Positions 26,665 through 33,860 of a stretch of DNA of 37,893 nucleotides are shown here, one piece after another (the first letter of the stretch is position 1; the number at the start of each line of letters is the position of its first letter). The translations under genes were made by a program, and so were the position numbers. The DNA is taken from NCBI GenBank assembly GCA_034437275.1, contig DAOTUD010000023.1, forward strand, positions 1-37,893, in the 5' to 3' direction. This DNA comes from TC-15 sp034437275 (lineage in GTDB: Bacteria; Chloroflexota; Anaerolineae; Aggregatilineales; Aggregatilineaceae). The notes below the pieces were generated by a model that was not told where the DNA came from, ran no database searches, and saw only the letters and a list, made by a program, of their open reading frames with translations.

Positions 26665-28206
26665 TCAATCCTTATACTGCTCGACCAGCACTTTTTTGTC
26701 GATCTTGCCCGCGCCGGTCTTGGGGAGTTCGTCCACGAATACGACCGACTTCGGAACCTTGTAGCGGGCCAGATACTCGCGCAGGAAGTCGATCAACTCC
26801 TCGGCAGCCAGCGTTTGGCCCGGCTCGGTGACCACTACCGCGCGGCCTACCTCGCCCCATTTTTCGTCCGGGATGCCGATCAGCGCCGCCTCTTTGATGG
26901 CGGGATGGCGGTACATGACGCTTTCGACTTCGGCGGGGTAGACGTTCTCGCCGCCGGAGATGATCATGTCCTTCAGCCGCCCGACGATGGTGTAGTAGCC
27001 TTCATCGTCGCGCGTGGCAAGATCGCCGGTGTGCAGCCAGCCGTCGCGGATGGCGTCGGTGGTCGCCTCGGGGTTGTTCCAATAGCCGGGCGTGACGTGC
27101 GGCCCCCGGATCACCAGTTCGCCCGGTTCGTCCGGACCGCACAGCGCGCCGTCGTCGGGCTGGACGTTCTTCACGTCGATATGCATCAGCGGGTAGCCGA
27201 CCGCGCCCGGTTTGCGGCGGACGTCTTCTTCTGGCAGCCAGAAGGTGTTGGGGCCAGCTTCGGTCAGGCCGTAGCCGGTCTTGAAGTCCACGCCCTTGTC
27301 CCAGAAGCGTTCGAAGACGGGCATGGGGCACGGCGCGCCGCCGCTGATCACCAGCTTGAGCTGGCTGAAGTCGGCTTCGGGCCAGCGCGGATGCTGCTGC
27401 ATCACGATGAACATCGTTGGCACGCCGAAGAACAGCGTCACGCCGCCGTCTTTGATCAGGTCGAAGACCTGGTTGGCATCAAACCCGGCGCACAGGATGT
27501 TGGTCCCGCCGGCATGGATCAGCGGCAGGGTAAAGACGTTCAGCCCGCCGGTGTGGAACAGCGGCGAATTGAGGATCGCCACGTCGTTCTGGTCCAGGCC
27601 CCAACTCATCACGGTGTTGATGCTGTTCCAGGTCATGTTGCCGTGCGTGAGGATGGCCCCTTTGGGCAGGCCGGTCGTGCCGCCAGTGTAGCAGATCACC
27701 CAGGGCGAGTCCCAGTCCAGCGCCGGGCGCGGGGTGGCGAGTTCGCCGGGGAAGGCGTCGCGCGCCGCGAAGGTGTGATCGCCGGGCTGCGCCTTATCGC
27801 GCATGGCGACGAAATGCGCCACGCTGGGCAGGTGGGGGCGCAGGTGGTTGACCTGCTCGACGAAGTCCGTCGAGTAGACCAGCACGCGCGGGGCGGCATC
27901 TTGCAGCAGTGTCTGGAGCTCGTGCGGCGTCAAGCGCCAGTTGACGTTTTGCAGGATTGCGCCGATCTTGCCGCACGCCATCCACACGTCCATGTAATCC
28001 ATGTTGTTGGTGGCGTAGACCGCGACGCAGTCCCCGGTCTCAACACCCAGGCTGCGCAGATAGTTTGCCGTCTGGTTGGCCTGGGCATTCCAGGCCGCGT
28101 AGGTGTAATCCTGCCCGGTGAGCATGTCGTGAATGGCGAGCTTGTGGGGCGAGAGTTGGGACCGACGCTGCAAAAAGTCCGTAATATAAAGCGATTTTTG
28201 TTTCAT
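26665..28206 (-). CDS. Acyl-CoA synthetase / AMP-dependent ligase B
   Basis: A 513-residue ANL-superfamily ligase paralogous to the one at 23221-24762. It shows the P-loop Y-T-G-G-T-T-G-L-P-K-G (173-183), G-Y-G-L-T-E-A-G (311-318), G-W-L-H-T-G-D (389-395), hinge V-G-R-L-K-D (408-413), I-S-G-G-E-N-V-Y-P (416-424) and Lys501 in G-A-G-K-I. ATG at 28206 is preferred although no strong ribosome site is visible, because a longer frame would start within the hairpin at 28244-28268. It lies between the SDR gene and the hydrolase gene. The likely role is activation of a fatty or aryl acid. Confidence 0.92.
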   Translation of the reverse strand: MKQKSLYITDFLQRRSQLSPHKLAIHDMLTGQDYTYAAWNAQANQTANYLRSLGVETGDCVAVYATNNMDYMDVWMACGKIGAILQNVNWRLTPHELQTLLQDAAPRVLVYSTDFVEQVNHLRPHLPSVAHFVAMRDKAQPGDHTFAARDAFPGELATPRPALDWDSPWVICYTGGTTGLPKGAILTHGNMTWNSINTVMSWGLDQNDVAILNSPLFHTGGLNVFTLPLIHAGGTNILCAGFDANQVFDLIKDGGVTLFFGVPTMFIVMQQHPRWPEADFSQLKLVISGGAPCPMPVFERFWDKGVDFKTGYGLTEAGPNTFWLPEEDVRRKPGAVGYPLMHIDVKNVQPDDGALCGPDEPGELVIRGPHVTPGYWNNPEATTDAIRDGWLHTGDLATRDDEGYYTIVGRLKDMIISGGENVYPAEVESVMYRHPAIKEAALIGIPDEKWGEVGRAVVVTEPGQTLAAEELIDFLREYLARYKVPKSVVFVDELPKTGAGKIDKKVLVEQYKD

Positions 28207-28243
28207 CAGAACTTGGCCGAAAATCCAGTTTAATAATATGAAC

Positions 28244-28268
28244 CGTAGGGGACTCAAAGCCCCCTACG
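28244..28268 (-). terminator. Hairpin between the SDR gene and ligase B
   Basis: An 8-bp perfect stem (28244-28251 with 28261-28268) with a 9-nt loop follows the SDR stop by about 8 bp. On the minus strand it is followed by TTCATATTATTAAAC, moderately T-rich. It may partly terminate or separate mRNA segments within the run. Confidence 0.6.
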
Positions 28269-28275
28269 AACCAGT

Positions 28276-29022
28276 TTACATGACCAGCCCACCGTCCACG
28301 CTCAGGACGGTGCCATTCACGAACGACGCTTCGTCCGACGCCAGGAACAGGTAGGCGTTGGCGATGTCTTCCGGCTTGCCCAGGCGGCGGACCGGCGTGC
28401 TCTTGATGAAACGGTCCAGGATTTCCTGCGGCACGGATTTGACCATGTCGGTTTCGATGAAGCCCGGCGCGATGGCGTTGGCGGTGACGCCCTTCGGCCC
28501 CAGTTCGCGCGCCCACACGCGAGTCATGCCGATCACGCCCGCTTTGGTGGCGACGTAGTTGGTCTGGCCGAAATTGCCATACAGCCCGACGACCGACGAC
28601 GTGCTGATGATGCGCCCGTAGCCCTGCTCGACCATGATCGGGGCGACGGCTTGCGTCAGGTTGAAGACGCCCTTCAGGTTGACGTTGACCACCTGGTCGA
28701 ACTGCTCTTCGGTCATCTTCACCAGGCGGGCATCGCGCGTGATGCCCGCGTTGTTGCACAGGATATCGATCTGGCCGTAAGCATCCATCACGGTCTTCAC
28801 GGCTTTGTCGATATCGTCACGCTGGGTGACGTCACACACCACGGCCAGGGCGTCGCTGCCGGCGTCTTTGATCTCGTCGGCGGTGGCTTGCGCTTTGTCG
28901 GCCAGCACGTCGATCACGACGATCTTCGCGCCTTCCTCGGCGAAGCGGAGCGCGATGGCGCGCCCGATGCCCTGGGCGGCCCCAGTGATCAGGGCGACAC
29001 GGTTTTCTAAACGGTTTGCCAT
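28276..29022 (-). CDS. SDR 3-oxoacyl reductase, FabG/PhaB-like
   Basis: A 248-residue classical short-chain dehydrogenase. The cofactor loop is T-G-A-A-Q-G-I-G (13-20), N-N-A-G is at 90-93, and the catalytic residues are Ser143, Tyr156 and Lys160 (Y-V-A-T-K). Asp38 at the end of strand 2 would favour NADH over NADPH. It probably reduces a 3-oxoacyl-ACP or -CoA to the (R)-3-hydroxyacyl form. With a PHA synthase gene just upstream in the same direction, a PhaB-type role supplying (R)-3-hydroxyacyl-CoA is likely. It begins 45 bp after KAS-B, with GAGGAAA before the ATG. It is not the extended SDR type of OleD. Confidence 0.92.
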   Translation of the reverse strand: MANRLENRVALITGAAQGIGRAIALRFAEEGAKIVVIDVLADKAQATADEIKDAGSDALAVVCDVTQRDDIDKAVKTVMDAYGQIDILCNNAGITRDARLVKMTEEQFDQVVNVNLKGVFNLTQAVAPIMVEQGYGRIISTSSVVGLYGNFGQTNYVATKAGVIGMTRVWARELGPKGVTANAIAPGFIETDMVKSVPQEILDRFIKSTPVRRLGKPEDIANAYLFLASDEASFVNGTVLSVDGGLVM

Positions 29023-29067
29023 GTTTTTTCCTCACTCAAAAGAATAAACGTAAACGTACGGTGATCA

Positions 29068-30090
29068 CTAGCCCCAGCGGATCGCGGTTGCGCTCCAGGT
29101 GTAGCCTGTGCCCGCCCCGGCCAGCACGATCAGGTCGCCGGGCTTGATTTTGCCGGCTTCCAGGCCCAACTCGAGCGCCAACACCTGGTCCACGCTCTGA
29201 ATGTGGCCGTAGTGGTTGAGGTAGACTGACTGCTCCGGCGTCAGGCCGACCGCGTCCAGAATCTGCTCGTAGAACGAGCGCTTCATGTGTGTGATGCCCA
29301 GGAAGCGCAGATCGTCGAGCGTGTGGTCGCTGCGGGTGATGGCTTCGGTGATGACCTCGACGAAACGATCCAGCGACACCGCGCCGAGCCGGTCGGCCAT
29401 GTATTCCGCGTGCTGTACATCCAACCGGCCATGCAGCGTGCCCATCTCCCCAGGCAGCAGCGCGACCTCGTCTTCAGCCGGCGTCATGATCACGGTGTCG
29501 GCCAGGCTGCCGTCGGTGCGCACGGCGGACTCCAGCACCAGGTTGTGCGCCAGCCCGCACTGGAAAAGGGCGGCACTCCCCCCTGCGCCGAAATTGAACA
29601 TAAAGCGGGTGCGCATGTTGCCGAAATCGATCAGGTCGTTCTCGCGGCTGGCACTCACCAGCAGCACATTTTGCAGCCGTTCGTCGACGCGCATCATGTC
29701 GCGCACCACCTTATAGGCAATGGGCGCACCGGCACACAGGGCATACGTCTCGAAAGCAAAGGCGTCCGTCGCCCCCAGCAAGTTCTGAATTTTCGAGGCC
29801 GCCGACCACACGATGTGATCCTTGTATTCGCTGCCATGATAGACGATCAGATCGAGGTCGGCGGGGTCCAGCCCGGCCTTTTCGAGCGCCTGCTGACCGG
29901 CGCGAGTGGCCATCGCGGTGATGGTGTCGTCCGGCCCGGCGGTGTGCACCTCGCGGATGCCCATTTTTTCCAGCACGACGAATTCCGGCAGCCCGGTGCG
30001 TGCTGCGATGTCCTCGCCGGTGATGACAGTCGGCGGGATATATAAACCGGTCCCCGCGATGCCGATGGAGGGGAGTTCAATTGAAGGCAT
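29068..30090 (-). CDS. KAS III-like condensing enzyme B with Cys-His-His active site
   Basis: A 340-residue thiolase-superfamily protein, distant from FabH. The nucleophile is Cys119 in A-L-C-A-G-A-P. At the FabH His position it keeps His268 (I-T-H-M-K), but the Asn position reads Y-G-H-I-Q-S with His296, giving an apparent Cys-His-His set as in KAS I/II. The C-terminal G-A-G-T-G-Y-T-W (325-332) is the usual glycine loop. It is only distantly similar to KAS A. The gene follows phaC after about 75 bp with its own -10 element and repeats, and precedes the SDR gene. It might supply 3-oxoacyl-CoA for PHA or make a longer product. Confidence 0.87.
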   Translation of the reverse strand: MPSIELPSIGIAGTGLYIPPTVITGEDIAARTGLPEFVVLEKMGIREVHTAGPDDTITAMATRAGQQALEKAGLDPADLDLIVYHGSEYKDHIVWSAASKIQNLLGATDAFAFETYALCAGAPIAYKVVRDMMRVDERLQNVLLVSASRENDLIDFGNMRTRFMFNFGAGGSAALFQCGLAHNLVLESAVRTDGSLADTVIMTPAEDEVALLPGEMGTLHGRLDVQHAEYMADRLGAVSLDRFVEVITEAITRSDHTLDDLRFLGITHMKRSFYEQILDAVGLTPEQSVYLNHYGHIQSVDQVLALELGLEAGKIKPGDLIVLAGAGTGYTWSATAIRWG

Positions 30091-30117
30091 AAAGATTTAT
30101 CCACGCTTAAAAAGGAT

Positions 30118-30166
30118 CTTATACTATGCAGCATACCGCGCGCGAGTTACGCGCCAGTTACGCGCT
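30118..30166 (-). promoter_or_regulatory. KAS-B promoter region with 11-bp direct repeats
   Basis: Two adjacent 11-bp units (30145-30155 and 30156-30166, AGTTACGCGC plus C or T on the plus strand) differ at one base. A degenerate third unit may follow toward the gene. A -10-like TATAAG lies at 30123-30118. The 11-bp phasing fits SARP/OmpR-type binding, and the SARP-type regulator at 32054-32857 is a natural candidate. The repeats overlap the phaC stop codon. Confidence 0.4.
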
Positions 30167-31236
30167 CAGGAGCGGTCGTACAGCCACCGGCTGAGGCGTG
30201 GCCACAACTGCGTGTGGGCATCGGAGCCGACGACCATGCCGATGTGCCCGCTTTCCAGCACGATGCGCGCTTTGTCCGGGCTGGCGATCAGGTCGTGCAG
30301 CACGACAACCGACTCCCAGGGCGCGATGTGGTCCTGGCGGGCGGCAATCGTCAGCGTGGGGGCCGCGATCTGGTGCAGATCGATGGGCTGTCCGTGAATC
30401 TCGAACGCGCCCCGCAGCAGCAGATTGTGCTGGTAGAGGTCCTTGATGTATTTGCGGAAGACCTCGCCGGGGAAGGGGATCGGGTCGTTGAGCCAGAGCT
30501 GCATCGCCGCAAAGCGCCGCAGATAGGCCGGGTCGTCGCGGCGCTCCCAGTAGTTCAACGCCTGGAGCAGTTCGTCGGTGGGCCGCACCATGTGAAACGT
30601 CGTGTTGAGCAGTTCGGCGGGGATGTTGCCGAGCGTGTCGACCATCAGGTCGACGTGGCACCACTCCGGGCGCGTCCACACGCTGTAGATGCCGTCGTCG
30701 TGGTAGTTGATCGGTCCGGCCAGGTTGATCAGGGTGGCGACTTCGTCCGGAAAGAGCACGGCATACGCCGCCGCCATCATGCCGCCCATACAGTAGCCGA
30801 GCAGCGACACGGCAGGCTGCCCGGTTTCCGCCTGGACGTGCTGCACGCAGCGGCGCAGCAGCCCGGTAATGTGTTCGTCCAGCGACCGGTAGCGGTCGGC
30901 TTCGGTGGCTCGGCCCCAGTCCAGCATGTACACGTCGATGCCCTCGGCCAGCAAGTAGCCCACCAGCGAGCGCTCCGGTGTGAGGTCCATCACGTAATAC
31001 TGGTTGATCATGGACGGGATGCACAGCAGCGGCACCGCGCGCGGGGTGTCGACCTGGGCATGGTAGTGCAGCAGGCGCAGGTGGCCTTCGGTATGCACCA
31101 CCGTCGATGGTGTCTGGCCGACCAGCAGCTTCCCTTGCCGGCGCAGGGTGCGCTGTGCGTTGGTATAGTCGCGCCAGACCTGGGCCATGCCGCGCTGCCA
31201 CAGCGTAGACCACTGTTCGAGCAGTTGTTCAATCAT
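30166..31236 (-). CDS. phaC: Class III-type poly(3-hydroxyalkanoate) synthase PhaC
   Basis: A 356-residue PHA synthase with alpha/beta hydrolase fold that polymerises (R)-3-hydroxyacyl-CoA. The PhaC box reads G-Y-C-M-G-G with Cys149 as nucleophile; Asp302 (R-Q-D-H-I-A-P) and His331 (S-G-H-I-G) complete the triad. These positions equal those of the Allochromatium vinosum class III enzyme, which supports the ATG at 31236 over a longer frame. P-S-M-I-N-Q-Y-Y-V-M-D (75-85) and M-L-D-W-G (104-108) are also typical. It overlaps the preceding small gene by 8 nt (ATGATTGA). Class III enzymes need a PhaE partner, for which the two small upstream genes are the candidates. Confidence 0.95.
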   Translation of the reverse strand: MIEQLLEQWSTLWQRGMAQVWRDYTNAQRTLRRQGKLLVGQTPSTVVHTEGHLRLLHYHAQVDTPRAVPLLCIPSMINQYYVMDLTPERSLVGYLLAEGIDVYMLDWGRATEADRYRSLDEHITGLLRRCVQHVQAETGQPAVSLLGYCMGGMMAAAYAVLFPDEVATLINLAGPINYHDDGIYSVWTRPEWCHVDLMVDTLGNIPAELLNTTFHMVRPTDELLQALNYWERRDDPAYLRRFAAMQLWLNDPIPFPGEVFRKYIKDLYQHNLLLRGAFEIHGQPIDLHQIAAPTLTIAARQDHIAPWESVVVLHDLIASPDKARIVLESGHIGMVVGSDAHTQLWPRLSRWLYDRS

Positions 31237-31525
31237 CGTTGAGGGCGGCTTCCAACCGTGTGACACGCTCCAGCAAAGCGTCCACCCGCTTCTCCAGGCG
31301 TTCCAGCAGGTAGATCGCACGGGCAGCGTTATCCTGGGCGGTTGCGGCGTGCAGGAACTGCTGGCGCAGCGTCGCGGTGATGCGCTGGTACGAGCGCAGC
31401 GATTCGTCAAGCTGCGTACCCATCCGGCGCAGAAAATCCGGCGAGCGAATCAGGGCGTCCCAATGGGCCGCGACCTCGGCTTCCCAGGCTTCCAGGCTGC
31501 GGCGCAGCGAAAACGGCTCACTCAT
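31229..31525 (-). CDS. Small coiled-coil PHA synthase partner, PhaE/PhaR-like
   Basis: A 98-residue, mostly helical protein. The middle carries S-P-D-F-L-R-R-M-G and L-D-E-S-L-R-S-Y-Q, and the C terminus (about 68-95) is a heptad-like L-L-E-R-L-E-K-R-V-D-A-L-L-E-R-V coiled coil, resembling the end of PhaE. It is much smaller than PhaE (~350) or Bacillus PhaR (~200). Its stop overlaps the phaC start and its start overlaps the previous stop, each with the pattern ATGANTGA, so the three products are translationally coupled. It probably activates or dimerises PhaC on granules; this is inferred from context and shape. Confidence 0.75.
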   Translation of the reverse strand: MSEPFSLRRSLEAWEAEVAAHWDALIRSPDFLRRMGTQLDESLRSYQRITATLRQQFLHAATAQDNAARAIYLLERLEKRVDALLERVTRLEAALNDD

Positions 31526-31991
31526 CGCTCAGCCGGGATTCCAGTTCGTCGACTTTGGTTGCCAGCGTGTCGACCTGCGCGGTCAGGCGTTCGACCAGGG
31601 CCAACATCTGGGTGTGCTGCTCCGGCGACGAGGGCTGGTTCCAGCTTGAGATGTTTTCAGCCATCGATTCGCCCATACGCCGCCCTTGTTCGAGCATCAG
31701 TTCCATCGATTGCAGCACGATGTCGGTGTAACGCGGCGCCAGTTCGCCCCACAGCCGCGCGGTTTCGGCCAGCATTTTCTCCGGCGTAATGTGCTCATCT
31801 TCGGCGAAAGCCTGCCGGATCGCTTCGGTGACATGGTCCTGCATGAATTCCAGCGCATCGCTGAAGTGGGCGAAATCGGCGGTGCTGTCGCTCTGGACGT
31901 GCTTGATCACGCCGCGCCAGCGCGCCGGCTGATCCTCGCCCGCTTCGCGGACAAAACGCAGGACAAATGAGACAACTTCTTGATTCATCAT
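31518..31991 (-). CDS. Small helical PHA-associated protein, phasin- or PhaR-like
   Basis: A 157-residue protein. Residues about 8-50 form a compact module with R-W-R-G-V-I-K-H-V-Q-S followed by F-A-H-F-S-D-A-L-E-F-M. The middle (about 65-115) is an amphipathic phasin-like helix region with repeated Met and Glu, and the C terminus (about 125-155) is a coiled coil with L-V-E-R-L-T-A-Q-V-D-T-L. I do not recognise a named family with confidence. ATG at 31991 or the next codon may be used; GGAG lies just upstream. It overlaps the 98-residue gene by 8 nt. A role as granule protein or PhaC subunit is likely from position. Confidence 0.7.
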   Translation of the reverse strand: MMNQEVVSFVLRFVREAGEDQPARWRGVIKHVQSDSTADFAHFSDALEFMQDHVTEAIRQAFAEDEHITPEKMLAETARLWGELAPRYTDIVLQSMELMLEQGRRMGESMAENISSWNQPSSPEQHTQMLALVERLTAQVDTLATKVDELESRLSDE

Positions 31992-32006
31992 AGACTCCGA
32001 TTGTTC

Positions 32007-32050
32007 ATCCTAAACTCAGGGTACCTCGTGCGGGTTGCAGATGGGTTGCA
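32007..32050 (-). promoter_or_regulatory. 11-bp-phased TGCAACCC direct repeats before the PHA partner genes
   Basis: On the minus strand TGCAACCC occurs twice (32050-32043 and 32039-32032), exactly 11 bp apart. A weak -10-like TAGGAT lies 19 bp further toward the gene (32012-32007). SARP activators bind short direct repeats with 11-bp phasing near the -10 element, and the gene just upstream encodes such an activator. Confidence 0.4.
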
Positions 32051-32053
32051 AAA

Positions 32054-32857
32054 CTAGGGGGGTGTGACCGGATCGCCGCGCTGGATCGCGTGGTAGAGGG
32101 CGGCGGTCTCGTCCATCGGTGGCAGATTCAGCCCGTCCTCCAGGGCAGCGCAGCATTGTTCGTAGACGCGCAGCGCCAGCGGACGGTTGCCGCGCAGGGC
32201 ATGGCCGATCATCATCAGACGGTAGGCTTCTTCCCAATACTGGTCGATCATCAGCACGGACTGGCACAGGTGGATCGACTCCTGGTAGCCCGCGCGTTGC
32301 AGCAGCAGCGCCGCCAGCCGCATCGCACCGGAGAGGTACAGCATTTGCAGCCGTTCGCGCTCCAGGCTGGCCCAGTCCTCGTACATCGCATCTGGCAGGT
32401 AGTCCCCGGCGTACAGGTCGATGGCCGCGCGGTAAGCGTCGATGGCCGCGTCGAGGTCGTTTTCCTCCAGCCGGGCCGCCGTCTTCAGCCCCTCGCGGAA
32501 GTCCTCGGCGTCGATCTGGACGCTCGCGTCCGGATTCAGGCCGTAGGCCAGCCCGTGCCGGATCACAAACGAGGACAGCGTCCGCGCGGCGCGGTCCGGC
32601 TCCAGCGCGTCGTTGAGGGCATTGAGCGCGACCTTAAAATCACGGTCGGCGCGTTTGTCGTCCAGGGTCGGCCACAGTTCGGCGACGATGCGCTCTTTGG
32701 GCAGCACCTGGTGCCGGTCGTTTAATATCACCGTGACCAGGAATTGAAACAGGCGCTGGGCTTTTTCGCGCTTCCAGGCGGCGTTGTGCATCAGGTCGCC
32801 GTTGAGCCACACGCGGAACATACCCAGAGTCTGCACTCGCAGCAATTTGTTCATCAC
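32054..32857 (-). CDS. SARP/BTAD-family transcriptional activator
   Basis: A 267-residue regulator. Residues about 4-103 form an OmpR-like winged helix, with L-G-M-F-R-V-W-L-N-G (11-20), a K-R-E-K-A-Q-R-L-F-Q-F-L helix and E-L-W-P (60-63), followed by the N-A-L-N-D-A-L-E-P segment. Residues about 110-250 form a bacterial transcriptional activation domain of TPR-like helices (W-A-S-L-E-R-E-R-L, W-E-E-A-Y-R-L-M-M, G-N-R-P-L-A-L-R-V-Y-E). No ATPase or sensor domain is attached. The start is ATG at 32857 or the next codon. It is the first gene of the PHA run, 62 bp before the small partner genes, and is likely their activator. Confidence 0.88.
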   Translation of the reverse strand: MMNKLLRVQTLGMFRVWLNGDLMHNAAWKREKAQRLFQFLVTVILNDRHQVLPKERIVAELWPTLDDKRADRDFKVALNALNDALEPDRAARTLSSFVIRHGLAYGLNPDASVQIDAEDFREGLKTAARLEENDLDAAIDAYRAAIDLYAGDYLPDAMYEDWASLERERLQMLYLSGAMRLAALLLQRAGYQESIHLCQSVLMIDQYWEEAYRLMMIGHALRGNRPLALRVYEQCCAALEDGLNLPPMDETAALYHAIQRGDPVTPP

Positions 32858-32935
32858 GCCTCGAAATCTTTCGTGGGTGGCTAATGGATTGTACTCGGTC
32901 CGATCATACTACGCGCGCCAGGTGGCTGTCGTGTA

Positions 32936-32956
32936 ACTTGGCAAGTGTAGTATAAA
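32936..32956 (+). promoter_or_regulatory. Palindrome and -10 element before the alpha/beta hydrolase gene
   Basis: ACTTG-G-CAAGT (32936-32946) is a perfect interrupted palindrome, followed 4 bp later by TATAAA (32951-32956). The pair lies about 35 bp before the hydrolase start in the region shared with the divergent SARP gene. It looks like an operator over a promoter spacer, but no -35 element is clear. Confidence 0.35.
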
Positions 32957-32991
32957 CAATCACAGCCGCGAATTAAAAAGGAATTTTTCTC

Positions 32992-33786
32992 ATGCCAAAA
33001 ATAACCGTAAACGATGTTGAACTCTATTACGAACTGCACGGCGACGGCGAGGATGTACTGGTGCTGAACAACGGTATCATCGCCAGCACGGCCACCTGGG
33101 CTTACCAGCTGCCGGTGCTGACGCCGCACGTCCGCGTCCTGCTGTACGACATGCGCGGACAGGGCCAGTCCCAGAAGTGGTCTCCCAGCGATGCGGACTA
33201 CACCTGGGAGCAGCACGCGGACGATCTGGCCGCGCTGCTGGATGCGCTGGACATCGAGCAAGCCCATATCGGCGGTATTTCCTACGGCGGCGAGCTGACG
33301 CTGGTATTTGCGCTGCGCCATCCCAACCGCTGCCGCAAGCTGATCATCGCCGACGCGGTGAGCCACATCGAGCCGCAGTTGCACGCCATCGGCGACAGTT
33401 GGCGCATGGTGGCCGAACTGGGCGACCACGAGTTGTTTTACAAGACGACGTGGTACTGGAACTTTAGCGAGCAGTTTTTCAAGGAGCAGTACGACCTGCT
33501 GCTCAGCCGCGTGGACGCGGCCAAAGCGCTCGACCTGCCTTCGGTCGCGCAGTTGTGCTGCTGTTTCCTGGCGATGAACGTCACCGCGCAACTGGACCAG
33601 ATCGCACAGCCGGCGTGTGTGATCGTCGGCGAGAAGGACATCCTAAAGCCGGTGCACTACGCCGCACTAATCGCCGAGCGCATCCCCGACGCGGAACTGC
33701 ACATCCTGCCCGGTGCGGGTCATGCCTCGTTTTGGGAGTGCGCCGAGGCGTTCAACAGGGTGATCGTCGATTTTCTAAGCGCCTGA
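32992..33786 (+). CDS. Alpha/beta hydrolase fold protein
   Basis: A 264-residue alpha/beta hydrolase. The nucleophile elbow is G-G-I-S-Y-G-G with Ser97, the acid is Asp216 (G-E-K-D) and the base is His244 (G-A-G-H). D-M-R-G-Q-G-Q-S (53-60) is the usual loop. It resembles 3-oxoadipate enol-lactonase-like hydrolases, but no context supports that pathway. AAGGAA precedes the ATG. It is divergent from the PHA regulator gene, so a link to PHA metabolism, for example an oligomer or thioester hydrolase, is possible. It is distinct from the hydrolase at 25859-26659. Confidence 0.87.
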   Translation: MPKITVNDVELYYELHGDGEDVLVLNNGIIASTATWAYQLPVLTPHVRVLLYDMRGQGQSQKWSPSDADYTWEQHADDLAALLDALDIEQAHIGGISYGGELTLVFALRHPNRCRKLIIADAVSHIEPQLHAIGDSWRMVAELGDHELFYKTTWYWNFSEQFFKEQYDLLLSRVDAAKALDLPSVAQLCCCFLAMNVTAQLDQIAQPACVIVGEKDILKPVHYAALIAERIPDAELHILPGAGHASFWECAEAFNRVIVDFLSA

Positions 33787-33827
33787 CGCGCCGCACGATC
33801 CGACCGCACGCAGCGGAGAGCCAGCCG

Positions 33828-33860
33828 GACGCCCCGCTGCGCTGCGCGCGGTGGGGCGTC
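33828..33860. terminator. Hairpin between convergent hydrolase and amidohydrolase genes
   Basis: GACGCCCC (33828-33835) pairs with GGGGCGTC (33853-33860) around a GC-rich 17-nt loop. One arm reaches the amidohydrolase stop codon. With no T run on either side it is a weak candidate for a two-way terminator. Confidence 0.45.

Noticed and set aside
26653..28233. 526-codon frame antisense to ligase B, and comparable frames antisense to other genes such as 6084-7181, 30214-31242 and 35358-36842
   Set aside because: The minus- or plus-strand partner in each case has full family motifs and a ribosome site; the antisense frames have neither.
26665..30090. A true Ole (olefin/beta-lactone) cluster
   Set aside because: The SDR is a classical 248-residue FabG type, not the extended OleD type, and KAS-B lacks the OleA/FabH Asn. 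The resemblance is kept only as an alternative reading.
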